Assembly: GCA_000507305.1 (NCBI GenBank)
Contig: DF241046.1
Span: 26,989-90,988 of the forward strand
Length of the DNA: 64,000 bases
Reading direction: 5' to 3'
Origin: Breviolum minutum Mf 1.05b.01
Taxonomy: Eukaryota > Sar > Dinophyceae > Suessiales > Symbiodiniaceae
The notes under the pieces are model-generated. The model was not told the DNA's origin, made no database searches, and worked only from the letters and a program-made list of their open reading frames with translations. Within the stretch, counting starts at the first letter, position 1, and each line of letters begins with the position of its first letter. The translations under genes and the position numbers were made by a program. Shown piece by piece: positions 35,701 through 46,239 of the stretch.

Positions 35701-38080
35701 AAATCACTGAGACACTAAATCATGTTGGAGTAATCCATGATTATCCCATTTCCTTCGGTCTTAGACCACTCCAATGCTGCAGTTTAGTATAGTGTTGGGA
35801 CTTTCCGGACTCTCAGGGTCAGTTCTCACTAGCTGCATTGCGTGATTTGTTTCATGTATATAATCCGTTCTGTTTCAGAGTGCAGAGAGAAATGTACGTA
35901 TAAAAAAAAGAGCAGCTACAAAGTTTTCTGCTCACAATCAAAATTCCAATCTTGTACTCAGGTCAAATTCAGCCCTATCAAATTCCAACAAACAAAGCTG
36001 TACTTTTCAGACCCATTTCACAGTTTTCCGTTTCACCATTTCACCCCCAAGTTCTTGAGTGTCCTTAGAAAGCTGGTGAGATTGCTCCCTGCATGTCTCC
36101 AACTCCTGACAAAGCTTGCACTGAGTCATACTTCTTGTAAATTCAGGTGTGAATTACAGCACTTCCAGGGCTACCCCTGAAGAGAAGGCACACAGGTAGA
36201 AAGCAATGGTCACCATATGTCACAATTCACTGCCATGAACATTTCCAAGAATTACCACCTGTCCAAACGTCGAATTCGGGACAAGTTGTACTTCGCGCTC
36301 CTTCAGTTGGACGTGCTGCTCTTCCTTCGCTTGTGATGCCTTGGTCAGCAACTCAATTAACGTGGTTTCATTGAAGAACATCAAACAATCCAAGGTCCAT
36401 TCCAATCCTCGTTGGACATGTTGGCTGCTTGCAGTTCAATACAAAAAACCACTGGGTCAGCTGCTTGTAAGTGGAGCCTTCGTTGCCAGCAGCGAACAGA
36501 TTGCTGAAAGTCGGCTTGCTGTTGTGCCAGGGCCTGCATGGACAAAAATGCTTGGCAGTGACTCCGTTTGCCGGTGCCAACAAGGATTGAAGGCATGCTT
36601 ACCGTACATTGTCACATCTACAAAGCCACTTGACGCATTGCATGTCAACCTCAAAACTCGGCACAAACATCTACAGACAGTACCCAACAAAACTTCAACC
36701 GCTCCTCCGCCCTCTGAGTTTTGGCAACAGCCTCGTGCATTTGCAGGAGGTCCTGAAATTTTCACTATGTTGACTTGCATTTGATCAGAAACCAACTCAA
36801 AACACCTTGCAAATAGATTTCGCTCCTCTATGTGTTGTCTAACTTCCAAGTCAGCCTGCCAGCTGATGAGTTGGTCAAGCAACATCATCGACCAATGTCC
36901 CGAAATCCTTAGACCTGAAGTGCATGATGAAATGCGAGTGCAGGGCCTGGTCGATGAAGATGAGGCCTTGGGGTACATCTTTTGCACTCGGGCCTTCCAA
37001 ACATCTCAGGCACTCTGCATTCTGAACAGCGACCACAATTCCCAAACTTCTGGAGACTATCTCCATAACGCTCTGAGATCTTATCTTCTGAAACCGACCC
37101 GTACGTAGGTCCTCTTTTTACAAACGCAAGACATCCTGACACTACAAATATCCGAACATTGCGCTTCTCAACGTCCCAAAAAGCGTACTCGCTTGCCTCC
37201 TGTGTGACTGCGCACTGACTTCAAGATTCGACTCACAACCTGCAACGTGGGGCATGTGACACTGGGAGATTAGGAGTTTTACCACCAAAGCTTACCAAAT
37301 CAGGTGAGTACATGGTTGGACGAATTGTTTGTCCATGAAAGTTCTTCAAAAAGATTATAGATTGAACACAAGGCTGTGCGGTGCCCTGAGAAGTAGCTCA
37401 GTTTGACGGATGCTGGACAAAAGTCATGAAAAGTAGTCAAACAAACCAAACCCTGTTCTTGCCCCATTTCTGGAAGAACAAACCAGGACCTCATCGTGAT
37501 GTCGAAGCAAAGCACGGCGCAGATCATGCTGCGTCGCCATGTTGCTGGTTGCAAATGAATTTGCATGCAATCAAGCTGAGAAAAGTGAACTCTCTCCAGT
37601 TTCTGAGCTGGCAAACCCAAAGAAAATGTACTGCAAAACATATGGCTTACATTTGCATAGTATATAGATCCATCAGAGCGAATGATTGGATGCTGTGCTT
37701 AGGACTCTAGATCACTTTTGTTGTCTTCAGGACCCTTGCATCTTTCCATGTGTTGATTTAGCAATGACTGTGAGAAAGAAGCATTCGGCACAGAACCTGC
37801 CTTGAATCTGTTGCACTACTCCTCAGCTTTACCCTCTCCAATGTTTGTCTCTATTTTCAGACGCTTGTCAGAAAATGGATGACTCGATGGCATGCTACGC
37901 TGTTGCAATGCCATGACTTTCTGGCCAACGTGGAATGTTCCCATGGAATCTCCAGACAAGATGAGCCCCATTTTTTGCGCAAGTTCCTGACCTAAAGCGC
38001 TGCGATGTGTTGCTGAATCTGAACTTCACGGATCTCACGCAGCACCCAGCAACTTGGTCATTTCTCCATTTGCCTTCAGC
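29715..38080 (-). CDS. Long coiled-coil protein encoded by many short exons
   Basis: At least fifteen short minus-strand frames encode heptad-rich, Glu/Gln/Arg-rich helices, in order: near 38000 (LREIREVQIQQHIAA), 36840 (QADLEVRQHIEERN), 36720 (LQMHEAVAKTQRAEERLK), 36510 (ALAQQQADFQQSV), 36310 (KASQAKEEQHVQLKEREV), 36080 (CQELETCREQSHQLSKD), 35670 (QEMQNLREQLTLQ), 34890-35030 (QQQALLEKQQLLSEERL), 34690, 34450 (AERSRASHRAEALLEEQRK), 34080 (RRELQQQRETVAAEEA), 33880 (RQVQAELRQRAEELASKE), 33690, 33350-33440 (VQLASKREQSLLERETAVA), 32350-32470 (EDQRLAERERRLLSCEERL), 29961-30012 (EYMRQLKEQEASLADREV) and 29715-29775 (QERLTARERAAEAED). The product is probably a structural rod or scaffold, but no specific family can be named. 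Some exons are certainly missed. The two most downstream exons lie beyond the esterase ORF and might belong to another gene. Confidence 0.6.
30241..31872 (-). CDS. Type-B carboxylesterase (cholinesterase-like), secreted, intronless
   Basis: The 543-residue frame begins with a hydrophobic stretch (MECLLFIGLICPCLAA) that looks like a signal peptide. Landmarks of the alpha/beta-hydrolase carboxylesterase family are in the right order: FKGVPYSEKP (~38-47), EDCLFANVWVP (91-101), the oxyanion-hole HGGGF (116-120), the nucleophile elbow GQSAGA with Ser199, the acidic residue Glu326 in TVTNETLAF, and His432 in the CHAADISYQIP context that corresponds to the family's CHGDELxxxF. Length fits the family (500-600). 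It should hydrolyse carboxylic esters or lipids outside the cell or in the secretory path; the substrate cannot be read. Several N-x-S/T sites support secretion. The ORF is complete and uninterrupted, and lies on the same strand between coiled-coil exons ending near 32345 and starting near 30012. Confidence 0.93.
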   Translation of the reverse strand: MECLLFIGLICPCLAASPLVETPLGKVLGKDYGNFQAFKGVPYSEKPPRFEAPEAKLPWTGTWNGTKFGNSCIHGFSHHDEDPLESFVESEDCLFANVWVPKIEQSKLLPVVVLIHGGGFVRNSGATPNFWGDAFVTDSEAPAILVTFNYRLGIFGFFSWNGTTTNVGFQDQQLLLRWVQQNIKAFGGNPNKVLLMGQSAGAMSILCHVAAPGSAGLFHSAMSNSPVGLYYRNRAENDEFVRSVAHALLCTGNVTSCLQNRPAKALRDVDVVPEYLKHFTTCPECANALAWLPIIDPETLPLNPLVAIERNVHNKVPTIISTVTNETLAFVPTLLFEAGNNRLAYDEVLRVFFDDRAKLVQDHYTNNSLSWAERLGVATTDALMTCYGRYVARALARSGPSYLSTFMVQPHSSQMQHNKICVQGPPAGASCHAADISYQIPVSQRMASRTHLYYANEKESTLAASYARSIINFANGQSLPFVPYSQADDFSTSWNLDGPGKLQHYHHFDCDFWEGIGYADVWKSLKFRESKQSQVTGDMTVLV

Positions 38081-38599
38081 AAGCATCAGTTTTCCGAATC
38101 AATCTCTCCTGACCTGTTTCACCTCAAACTAACAAAAGTGAACACGCAACACAGGTGTATTCCAATCCTTCCATCCTTAACCTGAGTCTCCATTTCTGGA
38201 TGCCCTGACTTGCAACCAACACCTGCTTCCTCTGCTCTATGATTCACATTCAAAATGCTGCATACAGGAAGCCATCAAACATTCATCAAAAAGCTGATAC
38301 GTTCAGATGCCTGAAAACTATGACCAGCTGCCCACTTTAGCACCAACCTGTGAACTAAGGACCCGTCTGTTGAGATCTCACTGTGCAGGAGGTGGGCGCA
38401 ACCACCAGCCAAGATACCTCAGTTTATCACAAATGTCAAGTTCTGCATAGAAGTGCTTGTTTTCATCCACAAAGCTTGACAGACTCTAAATCGAGTCTTG
38501 CAAAAGACTGATTCCTATCAAGGAGATGGAAGCAATGTCGAAAACATTACGGTGATGGGCCCTAGCCAAGTGCTATGTGAAACAAAACAAGTATTATAT

Positions 38600-38957
38600 T
38601 ATATACAGTAATTGCTCAACCAGTCTTACAGTCTTACACCTCGCATGCTCAATCAGGAGCAAAGCATTTTGAGGAAGTGGCCACCAAAGAACTGGAAGGT
38701 GCAGTAGTGAAGAGCGGTCTTGATCGTGCTCCAGCCTCACTTCACAATCAAGGAGCCTCATCCCCTGCAACTTTTTACGTCCGGATCGATCCATCCTTGG
38801 ACTGGTGAACTTGCTCCAAGTAAAGACACTCAGGGCACTCAATGCAGCTAGTGGAGGGCTCCATTTCGTGTCTTTCCACAAAGTCCACATCCTCAACCCA
38901 TACCCTACAGGCCCTACAACACATCTTTGCCTTTAAGTGGGTGCCTCGGGATACCAA
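38600..38957 (-). CDS. Possible Cys-rich (zinc-binding) exon pair
   Basis: The minus frame from 38957 reads KAKMCCRACRVWVEDVDF and then CIECPECLYLEQ, giving C-x2-C and C-x2-C-x2-C groups about 25 residues apart, which could bind zinc. A second frame after TTGCAG (about 38765) reads GMRLLDCEVRLEHDQDRSSL and ends at a possible donor, GTGTAAGAC, near 38640. The intervening splice is unclear. It lies upstream of the coiled-coil exons on the same strand and may be the N-terminal part of that protein, or a separate gene. Confidence 0.3.
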
Positions 38958-38979
38958 GGAACGTCAGCCAAAGAACCCT

Positions 38980-39900
38980 TGCTGGGTTTAATTGTCAAAT
39001 TGCATTTTGGGCTTGCAATCGTTTCCAACCATCAAGCAGAACTGCAAAATGACAGGACAGCAGCCTGGCCAACTACCTTGTAATAGTTTGTTGAAGCTTT
39101 CCGAGTATCAGGGAAGGAGACCCAGACCTCAACCGTCCATTCAAAGCCTTCTGCAAATATCATGCCTTTGTACACTTGTAGGAATTCTATGCGTTACTTA
39201 CTTCAATTAAGGCTGGTCACACTACGAAGGGAGTTCAATCACTTCTTTTCTAAATAGATCCTTCAGGCTGCGGAAAATGTTTAACGAGCACCCGTACTAA
39301 TTACCTCCACAATGGGGTGCTTCGGCCAGAGTGAGAATGCATGGGCCAAAGCTGTTTTGATGCGCTTAGCTTGGAAGGTTTGTTTGCTCCTGCACATCTT
39401 TCAATTTGCGATACGCACCCGCCATGGTGCAGGTGACTATGTAGATGCCCACAAAGGGCTGCAAAAAGAGCAGGTTTCAACAGCAAAGCGGCAGCGATTT
39501 CAAGGAGCTACCCTAACAAGCCCTCAAATAGAAGAACTGAAAGAAAGAGCCGCCTGGCAACCCTGGCCACAACATAGTTTTCCAGTTTGGGGGATTTTGC
39601 TTTCTGTCAACCGATTTCTCCTTCTGAAGATCGACTGGAGACACCTTCCGTGAAGCTTTGTCTCCCTGATGGAATTGTGCTGAAAATAGAATATATAGAT
39701 ACTTAGATACTGGTTAATAGAGCTCTAAGGTATAAGTTATAACTTATGTTACAAGTTATAACTTATAACCACATGAAACTCAAAGTCTGTACTCCATGGC
39801 ACAGCGATCAAGCTCTATGAAAGCCGGGCCCTGATTGTCCCACGTTTCCTAGAATACCAACACTGCTGAAACTGGCAGAAACTGCAGAATGTACAACAAG
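38980..39900. other. No confident gene
   Basis: A plus ORF at 39312-39653 starts MGCFGQSENAWAKAVLMRLA, but both strands are open and no domain is visible. At about 39725-39772 there is a run of short palindromes (ATAACTTAT/AAGTTATAAC). Confidence 0.35.
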
Positions 39901-39997
39901 CTGCGATCAAGAAACTGCAACGAGTGAAAATGAATTCTTCAGTCTTTGAGAGGATCTGAGAAAACAAACACTGCCGTGCTAAGACGATCAGGTTGAG

Positions 39998-42038
39998 CTC
40001 CCTGCCAGCACTGCTTGCTGCAACTCCCACCTTCTTTTTCACACTTCCCGCAAATTCCCCATTCTGTTCAAGGTAGAGTTTCAATGGCACTGGCTTGACT
40101 TACGAATGGCTGGTGACGCGTCCAATCTTGCTGAAACTCAGTGCTCCGCAGATACAGCAGGGTTCATGAAGGCCCCAGACACTTTACCCGCAGCAAGGCC
40201 ACCAATCACAATGGACAAACCTGCAAGGTCTGTCAGAACATTCGTGACAAAAAGTTTATCAACAAAAAATCGATAACAAGTCTGAATATGCAGCAGTCCA
40301 CAAAAACAAAAGTGAAACCAGAAGCCAGGTGCTAAAATCTAGAAGCTCAAGGATTGACACAAGAAACATCCTGAATCTGTGACTCATGGAGCCCTTGCAT
40401 ATGCAAAGTGGTACACTGACCCACGCGATTGCCTATGGCCAAGCCAAAGATTTGAGAACTTTTGGTCTTTGGCGCCACCGCCACTCCCAGGACAACAAAG
40501 GCAAGAAGCCCAGTGAAGAACCTGGAGGAAAAAGCCGTGAGCATAGCATCAAGGCTCAAAGGAAACGATAGTTATCACAAAACTTGCATGCTTTCTAAGT
40601 GAAGTGAACTTTTTCGAAACTCCAAACGGTTGGATCTATACCTTACAAAAACGTCCAAATTCTCAATGGACTAAGACTGTCGCATTTCTGCCACCTTAGC
40701 TGCAGCTAAGCTGAAGCCTCACAAACCGTGAGTGTGGGAGAGCGCAATAGTCATCTGGAAATGATTACTTTAGTACGCCATTTTGCTCTACCGGGGTGGT
40801 AGGGTTTAAACTTTCGACTTGAAATACAAGTGTGTCAATTTCAAATTTTCTTGGTCAACTGTTCTAGGAAAAGATTGAACGAATACAACCCACTGGCAGT
40901 ACTGTAGCATCTGCAAACCCTGGATTTGCAACTCACGCCTTCGCCTGGTGCAATTGCAAAAGAGTTGCCGTTGTGAAGGAGGCAAAAACACCTTCAGTTG
41001 CTAAATATCTGAACTGAAAGACTTCGACCCGGAAGGTAGAAAAAAAAGAAAAGCATACCCTCCCTCAAACAAGCATAGGACCTGGTAAGCTTCAGGAATA
41101 GTAAAGGTCCAATGTCAGATGATGGGAAGGCAAATAGATTTCACATAGATCATTCTGCAGAATTTCATATATACACAGTAATGTAAGCGGTGAAGCTGCA
41201 CAGGGATCCCAACCAGCCACCCAAGACGGCACTCAGCAACTGTGACCCAACGTAGTATCCCTGGTCGAAGCAAAGGTTTCTTCAAACGAGTGAGGTCTCG
41301 AAGTCTTTCTCTTGCAGATGGACTCATGCAGCCGAAAAACGTCCCCTGACACCATCCCCAACATTCAACTCAGCTTGGCCCCCTCACGGCACGTTTGGGC
41401 GTAAGCTCTGGATCCTGGCTGCTATAGATCTGGCAAAAGCAGCTTACCCCGTGCAAGTCAATCAATGGCAGGAAGACATGACCAGACACCAGGATTGCCA
41501 CTGTCACCTTTCGAGTTTTGTAGACTTTGGCGGTCCAGGAGCCGGAGTGCAAAGAGACACAAAGAGATGCAAACAGTGGCGAATCTATTATATAGAATCA
41601 AAGAGGTGCTAATCAAGACAAGGCACTGCCGGGTTGAAGTGGGCTCCAGACCTGAAGTCTCAAACTGTCACATCCCGGACTCTTCGATACACATGGAAGT
41701 GAAATGACATTGCACCGGGATCTTTGCACATCTCCCAAAGCATAGACCATGGCAACAAGGCACCTGGCCACAAGTTGAAATCGATCAAGTTTCACATTCA
41801 CGATGGCAGAAGACTTTGCTTTGCAGTGGAGAAGTGGAGTTCTGGGTTGCATTCACAATGACGGGTGCACCCAGCAATGTCGACCACGGCCAGGGGAGTT
41901 TTCGCTAGCACTGCCAGTCCAACTGTCAAGACCTCAACAAATTTCTTGTCAATGGACCTATCTTGTGACAAGTCTCTGTTGCATCCTTATGTTGAGTGCC
42001 CTGCCAAAGCAAAGGTGCCAATCATCTCACTGAGCAGC
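39998..42038 (-). CDS. Aquaporin (MIP) unit 2: hemi-repeats C and D
   Basis: Exons traced on the minus strand by phase. 42005-42038 LLSEMIGTFAL, donor GC. 41888-41932 VLTVGLAVLAKTPLA, donor GT. 41728-41763 CLVAMVYALGDV, donor GC. 41627-41651, 25 nt, SGAHFNPA, donor GT. 41483-41507, 25 nt, VTVAILVSG. 41177-41260 GYYVGSQLLSAVLGGWLGSL. 40433-40521 FFTGLLAFVVLGVAVAPKTK then IFGLAIG, donor GC. 40156-40220 LSIVIGGLAAGKVSGAFMNP then AV, donor GT. About 39998-40030 GVAASSAG. This is the standard aquaporin order (helix 1, helix 2, NPA loop, helix 3, then the second half), forming a transmembrane water or small-solute pore. Both NPA boxes are intact but followed by Val, not the usual NPAR arginine. A small exon between 41888 and 41763 and the exons for the last two helices were not located. 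It follows unit 1 on the same strand by about 250 bp without an obvious new start. Confidence 0.8.
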
Positions 42039-42289
42039 CTAGTGCTTGTTGGATAATGATGCATGTGAAAGACTGAATTCTGAAGCTAATTAAGAATCAG
42101 CCAACCTTGTTCTAGGGGTCTCGTGTTCATCAAAGTCCAATGGCCGCACCTCAGATGCAAAGTATTGATGATCGATACTCAAAAGTATTGGATGTTATTC
42201 ATTTAGATGTAAATCATGACAGAAAAAGTCATCAAGGTGTTTCGATTCGTCTCTCGGTTGTCTTCAGTTTCATCTTGGCATACCACCGC

Positions 42290-44476
42290 CTTGAACAAGA
42301 GTGCTGCGACAGCAGCACCAAGCCTAAGCGCTCCAAAGCTAGCAGTAAGACTCATACCAACATACTTCTGAAGATCCATGCAAGCACAGACAAGCAGAAG
42401 CCCACAGGGAGCATTTGAGAGCTTGCATTTATATCTTCTCCCTCTCTGAGTCATGAACAGCTGAAAGACTGCATAGATGAGAGACTTCCCGAAACCAGTA
42501 CCTCGGCAATGAGAAGCAATGCAGTCTTCTCGGACCTGTTTCTTTTCAAAACACCTTCTACATTTTGCAATTTTTCACCAGCATCCAGTCATCCCCCTTG
42601 GGACAAAACCAGCGCCAGCAAGGTCAGCCCCTCAAATGCAAACCCAAGAGATCGATTTCAAGCTGACTTGGACGATTGCATTAGCAATTCAGCAGCGCAC
42701 CGATGGTGATGGCAGGGTTGATGAGTCCACCGGAAATCGGTCCAGCAGCATAGGAAGCCGCCAGGACCATTGCACCAATGGCAAGGCCGTAGAATTGGTT
42801 CCTACCAGGCACAAACGTGCAAGGCCGCTACGTTCCAGTTTCAAGGATATCAGTGATATTCGGATATTATCAAGCAAAGTGTCAGACATTCTGCAGAGAA
42901 TGCAAAGTTTCCCCTAGAAACGCGTCGCCGCGTCACGAACCCATCCCATCCCGAACCCTTCTGAGCTGTAGGTGCGTGCTGCTGTCGTGTTCAGCACCTG
43001 GAACATCGGCGGTGGGGCATTAAGTAATGCCAGCATCCATTCAGTGTGACAAGCTGTCATCAAATTGCTGAGATAGCTACCACGAAGCAGAAGAACATAG
43101 AGTACAAGAATTCACAGAGGCAAGCGTCAAGCCAACCTTGGCACACAAGTCCTACCCTTTTGGGATCCGACCATTATCCAACAATAAGGTCTGTGCTGAA
43201 GCCAGCTCCTGGACCCAACCTGACCAAGCAAAATCTTCCTATCCAAAGTGGCAGTATACATTTTCTTAACTGCGGGCATTAAACTATCTAATAGCCTCTT
43301 TTTGGGAGCTGAAGGTCAGAACCTAGCCTGAAGGAATCTGCAAAAATGTTCACCTTGACAGGGGCTAGCAAGGGGAAACACCGGCTCTGGTGCCAACTTC
43401 TATGTATGATAGGTGTCAGAACCGGTCAAAGGCATCGGCAAAGCAAAGGCCACTTGCGATTCCTGCAACCAACTGAACCTGAGAAACCAACAAGACTGGG
43501 ACTGGGAAGCAGAACCATTTCGAAAACACCTGTTCGTCTACACCTTGCAAACCTGAGGCTAAGACTCCCATATAGGCTGCAGCAATGGGTGCATCAACTC
43601 CAGGCCTTCAAAAAAGAAGTCTACAGTATCTTATCACTGAATCACCGTTGCTACATTTTCAACTTAAAAGGAAGAATCCAGGAAGCTATATATACTATAT
43701 ACATAAAATTCATAAAATGCAAACTGCAAGTACAACATCTGAGACTCCCACCCACCCAACTTCTTGCTCGTAAACAACCTCAGCTATTCAGTCTTCCTTT
43801 CGACCAAGTCACTGGAGGGTTCCCAGAGCTACTTTGCAAATTTTCAAGAGAGTGCTTCCAAGCTACGCTAGTGTAACAGCAGGTGAGAAGTTTGCACCAG
43901 AAAGTCCAGCTAGGGCATAGGTCAAAACACTCCTGGCAGTGTAACCAACATGTCATGTGCTCAATGAGTCTACCTCGACCAGCGGTATATCAAGACTTGG
44001 TGGAACTGTCTGCTGGTGCTGCAAGAAGACGAGCCAGAGCAGCAAGGCAGTAGCTAGTGACACGCCACCAAAAAGTGCAGCCCCTGAAAGGACATTGAAA
44101 CCTTGAAGAAGAAGGGCATCAAGGCATCAATCACAGCACTTGCAGCAAGGAGAAATTCTTGGATGGCAAGCGATTCTTCCCTGGGCCGCTCACCAACTGA
44201 AAAGAAGGGCAGAAACGTTCCAATAAATTCAGCAGCGCATCTCAAGGCCAGAGGGGTGTCAGCCTGGCAAACTGCTGAGTTTGGCAAACAAGGCAGCTGA
44301 GTGCAAATGTCAAATGTCTAGCCAAGCATGGCAGCAGGACGATTCCCATCCAGCCTTGATTGGGACTTAACTGATTTGGTTTCTCCCCGCATCCGAGCTG
44401 GGGATCTGACCAGCTTCAGTGCTGCAAGCTGTGCTTGCGAAGGATGTGGATGCTCATTGAGAGCTTCATATTTGAA
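42290..44476 (-). CDS. Aquaporin (MIP) unit 1: N-terminal exon plus hemi-repeats A and B
   Basis: A soluble N-terminal frame lies at about 44322-44476 (EALNEHPHPSQAQLAALKLV). Then: 44194-44263 ADTPLALRCAAEFIGTFLPF then FSVG, donor GT; 44044-44101 FNVLSGAALFGGVSLATA, donor GC; 43867-43932 SVLTYALAGLSGANFSPAVT; 43566-43605 PGVDAPIAAAYMG, donor GT; about 43425-43478 VQLVAGIASGLCFADAF; 43081 to ~43137 WLDACLCEFLYSMFFCFV, donor GT; from 42997 VLNTTAART; about 42692-42801 NQFYGLAIGAMVLAASYAA then SGGLINPAITIGA; 42290-42367 KYVGMSLTASFGA then LGAAVAALLFK, donor GC. The first pore box is SPA instead of NPA; the second is NPA. Frame and phase agree across most junctions, which is strong evidence for a live spliced gene. 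Unit 2 follows immediately, so the two are likely one 12-helix protein, though two adjacent genes are not excluded. Confidence 0.8.
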
Positions 44477-44685
44477 CCGCCAAGCACATGCCAAGTGAAG
44501 GGCACACCGGATGCCAAACAGGTGTCAAGACTCAAAGGTGAATCGCTAGAAGGGCAAGGGGGAATGCGGTGTTTGAAACAGTGCCAAACGCTTGGGAGAA
44601 ATCAGTCTATACCAGGAGCCTAGCTGGAAGAGTATCAGTTGTAGGATGCGTCAAAATACCTCTGCCAGCACTTTCTGTTTTGCTT

Positions 44686-45255
44686 TCAGCCATAACTCGT
44701 CTGCCATAACTTGAAATGCCACAACTTCTTCCAAGCTGCACGTCTTATCTTGCATCTGACATCGGGACGGAGGTACATTTGACCTTCCACTCTAGCAACG
44801 AATTCTGCATGAAACTCCTCCGGTCCAGCTACTGCTACCTTCCTCTTGAAATGCACGTCAAATCGGTTGGGCTGAAGTGCGCGGAGCACAACTCCCCGAT
44901 GATGCAACTGTCCGAAGTGATAGATCGCAAGAGCACCCAGGCAACTGCTCTGTACCTCCTGCACAAGACCACTTTCTGCCAAGAACATCATCTCAATGGA
45001 AGCACCCAGCACAAAGCCATAGAGGCGCGTGGATTGGCAAAGATGAACGCGTCGTGCCAAAGGAGGTGTCAGGGATGCCGCTGAGCCAGTAGCTGGCTTG
45101 CCTGGCCTGCAGTGCAAGATCTGCACTAGACCCAGAATGTGGGGGCCAATTTGCCTGTTTTCAACTAAGTTGTCAATTTGATTGGGGCCTGACTGCCACA
45201 AACATGATGCTATTAGTTTGTGCGACTTGTTGACAATACTTAGACTGGTGGCCAT
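44686..45255 (-). CDS. Unassigned ORF, coding strand doubtful
   Basis: An open frame of 189 codons on the minus strand (starting MATSLSIVNKSHKLIASCLW) with no domain. The complementary strand is also open for 122 codons (44716-45084, LLRSSYCYLPLEMHVKSVGL within). Neither shows splice sites or motifs that decide. It may be an exon of a gene upstream of the aquaporin locus, or chance. Confidence 0.2.
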   Translation of the reverse strand: MATSLSIVNKSHKLIASCLWQSGPNQIDNLVENRQIGPHILGLVQILHCRPGKPATGSAASLTPPLARRVHLCQSTRLYGFVLGASIEMMFLAESGLVQEVQSSCLGALAIYHFGQLHHRGVVLRALQPNRFDVHFKRKVAVAGPEEFHAEFVARVEGQMYLRPDVRCKIRRAAWKKLWHFKLWQTSYG

Positions 45256-45928
45256 CGAGGCAACTCAAGCTGCACTCATTTGTGGGAGATTGTAAGGAGA
45301 TGACCCATCCGCCACCATCTTCTTCAAGGGAATGCCATGCCTTATAGAATCCTGCAAATGTGCAACTATACCACTGAAGCATTTTCAAAAATGATGTGTG
45401 CATGCAAAATCACATCAAAAATCTGAAGACAAAAAACTTATCAATTGAATCACACGAATCAATCTCCAAGATCAAGTTGAAAGTGTTGCAGGCTAAGAGC
45501 GTTGGTTGAAACGAAGCTAAACCTTCGACTCTGACTTCAACACTTGCTGTTGATGATCACTTCCGTTCTCCTCTTCAGAAGCACTAAGCACACCAATTCC
45601 TCGTCGCGTCTCAATACACAAGAAAAAGTCTGTGCAAGCTTTGTATTAACTTATTGATCCATTTCGGTGACCAGGTCCCAGAAAATGCATCATTACGCCC
45701 ACTTCCGGCGGTTGCATTACATGACAGTAAATCACATCAACTTCAACTGCGTAGCCCAAGATTGCAGATGCTTACAACTCTAGCATCTGAAGCTGAGCCT
45801 CACACACACCCCTCGAGACGGCTGGACTCCACACCATTCTTTCACGAGGATCAACGCTATCGCTGTAGCGACTGGAATCCTGCCACACGAAACAGCTCGC
45901 TGGGACGAAATCGTGAATTTCAGTGATG

Positions 45929-46046
45929 TCAGTCCTCGTCACCTGAGGAACCACTGATTTCACCAGCATACTTCGCCGCAACGTACCGAAGCTTTCTGTC
46001 CTTCTCCTTGGCATTTGGGGACAATGAGACAACAACAACGTGTGTC
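45929..46046 (-). CDS. Terminal exon of an unidentified protein with acidic end
   Basis: After ATTTTTCAG the minus frame reads THVVVVSLSPNAKEKDRKLR and then ends KYAGEISGSSGDED before a stop. The polypyrimidine acceptor, basic helix and acidic C-terminus make a believable last exon. Upstream exons would have to lie beyond the satellite at 46.2-47.5 kb, and I could not trace them. No family is recognised. Confidence 0.4.
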
Positions 46047-46239
46047 TGAAAAATTGTATTTCTATGTACAAATCTCAGAAGACGGCCAACTCTTTGAGCC
46101 TGTTCTGGCAAACAATGCCACGCCCCGCAGGATCCTGCATGGAGCTTTGAAAACTACCCGCAGCACGCTCTATGTGAATGTCAGCTGCTGAAGTACCAAA
46201 GCTTTAAGGAAAGCGCCATGTAGTCTATCACTTCTTTTG

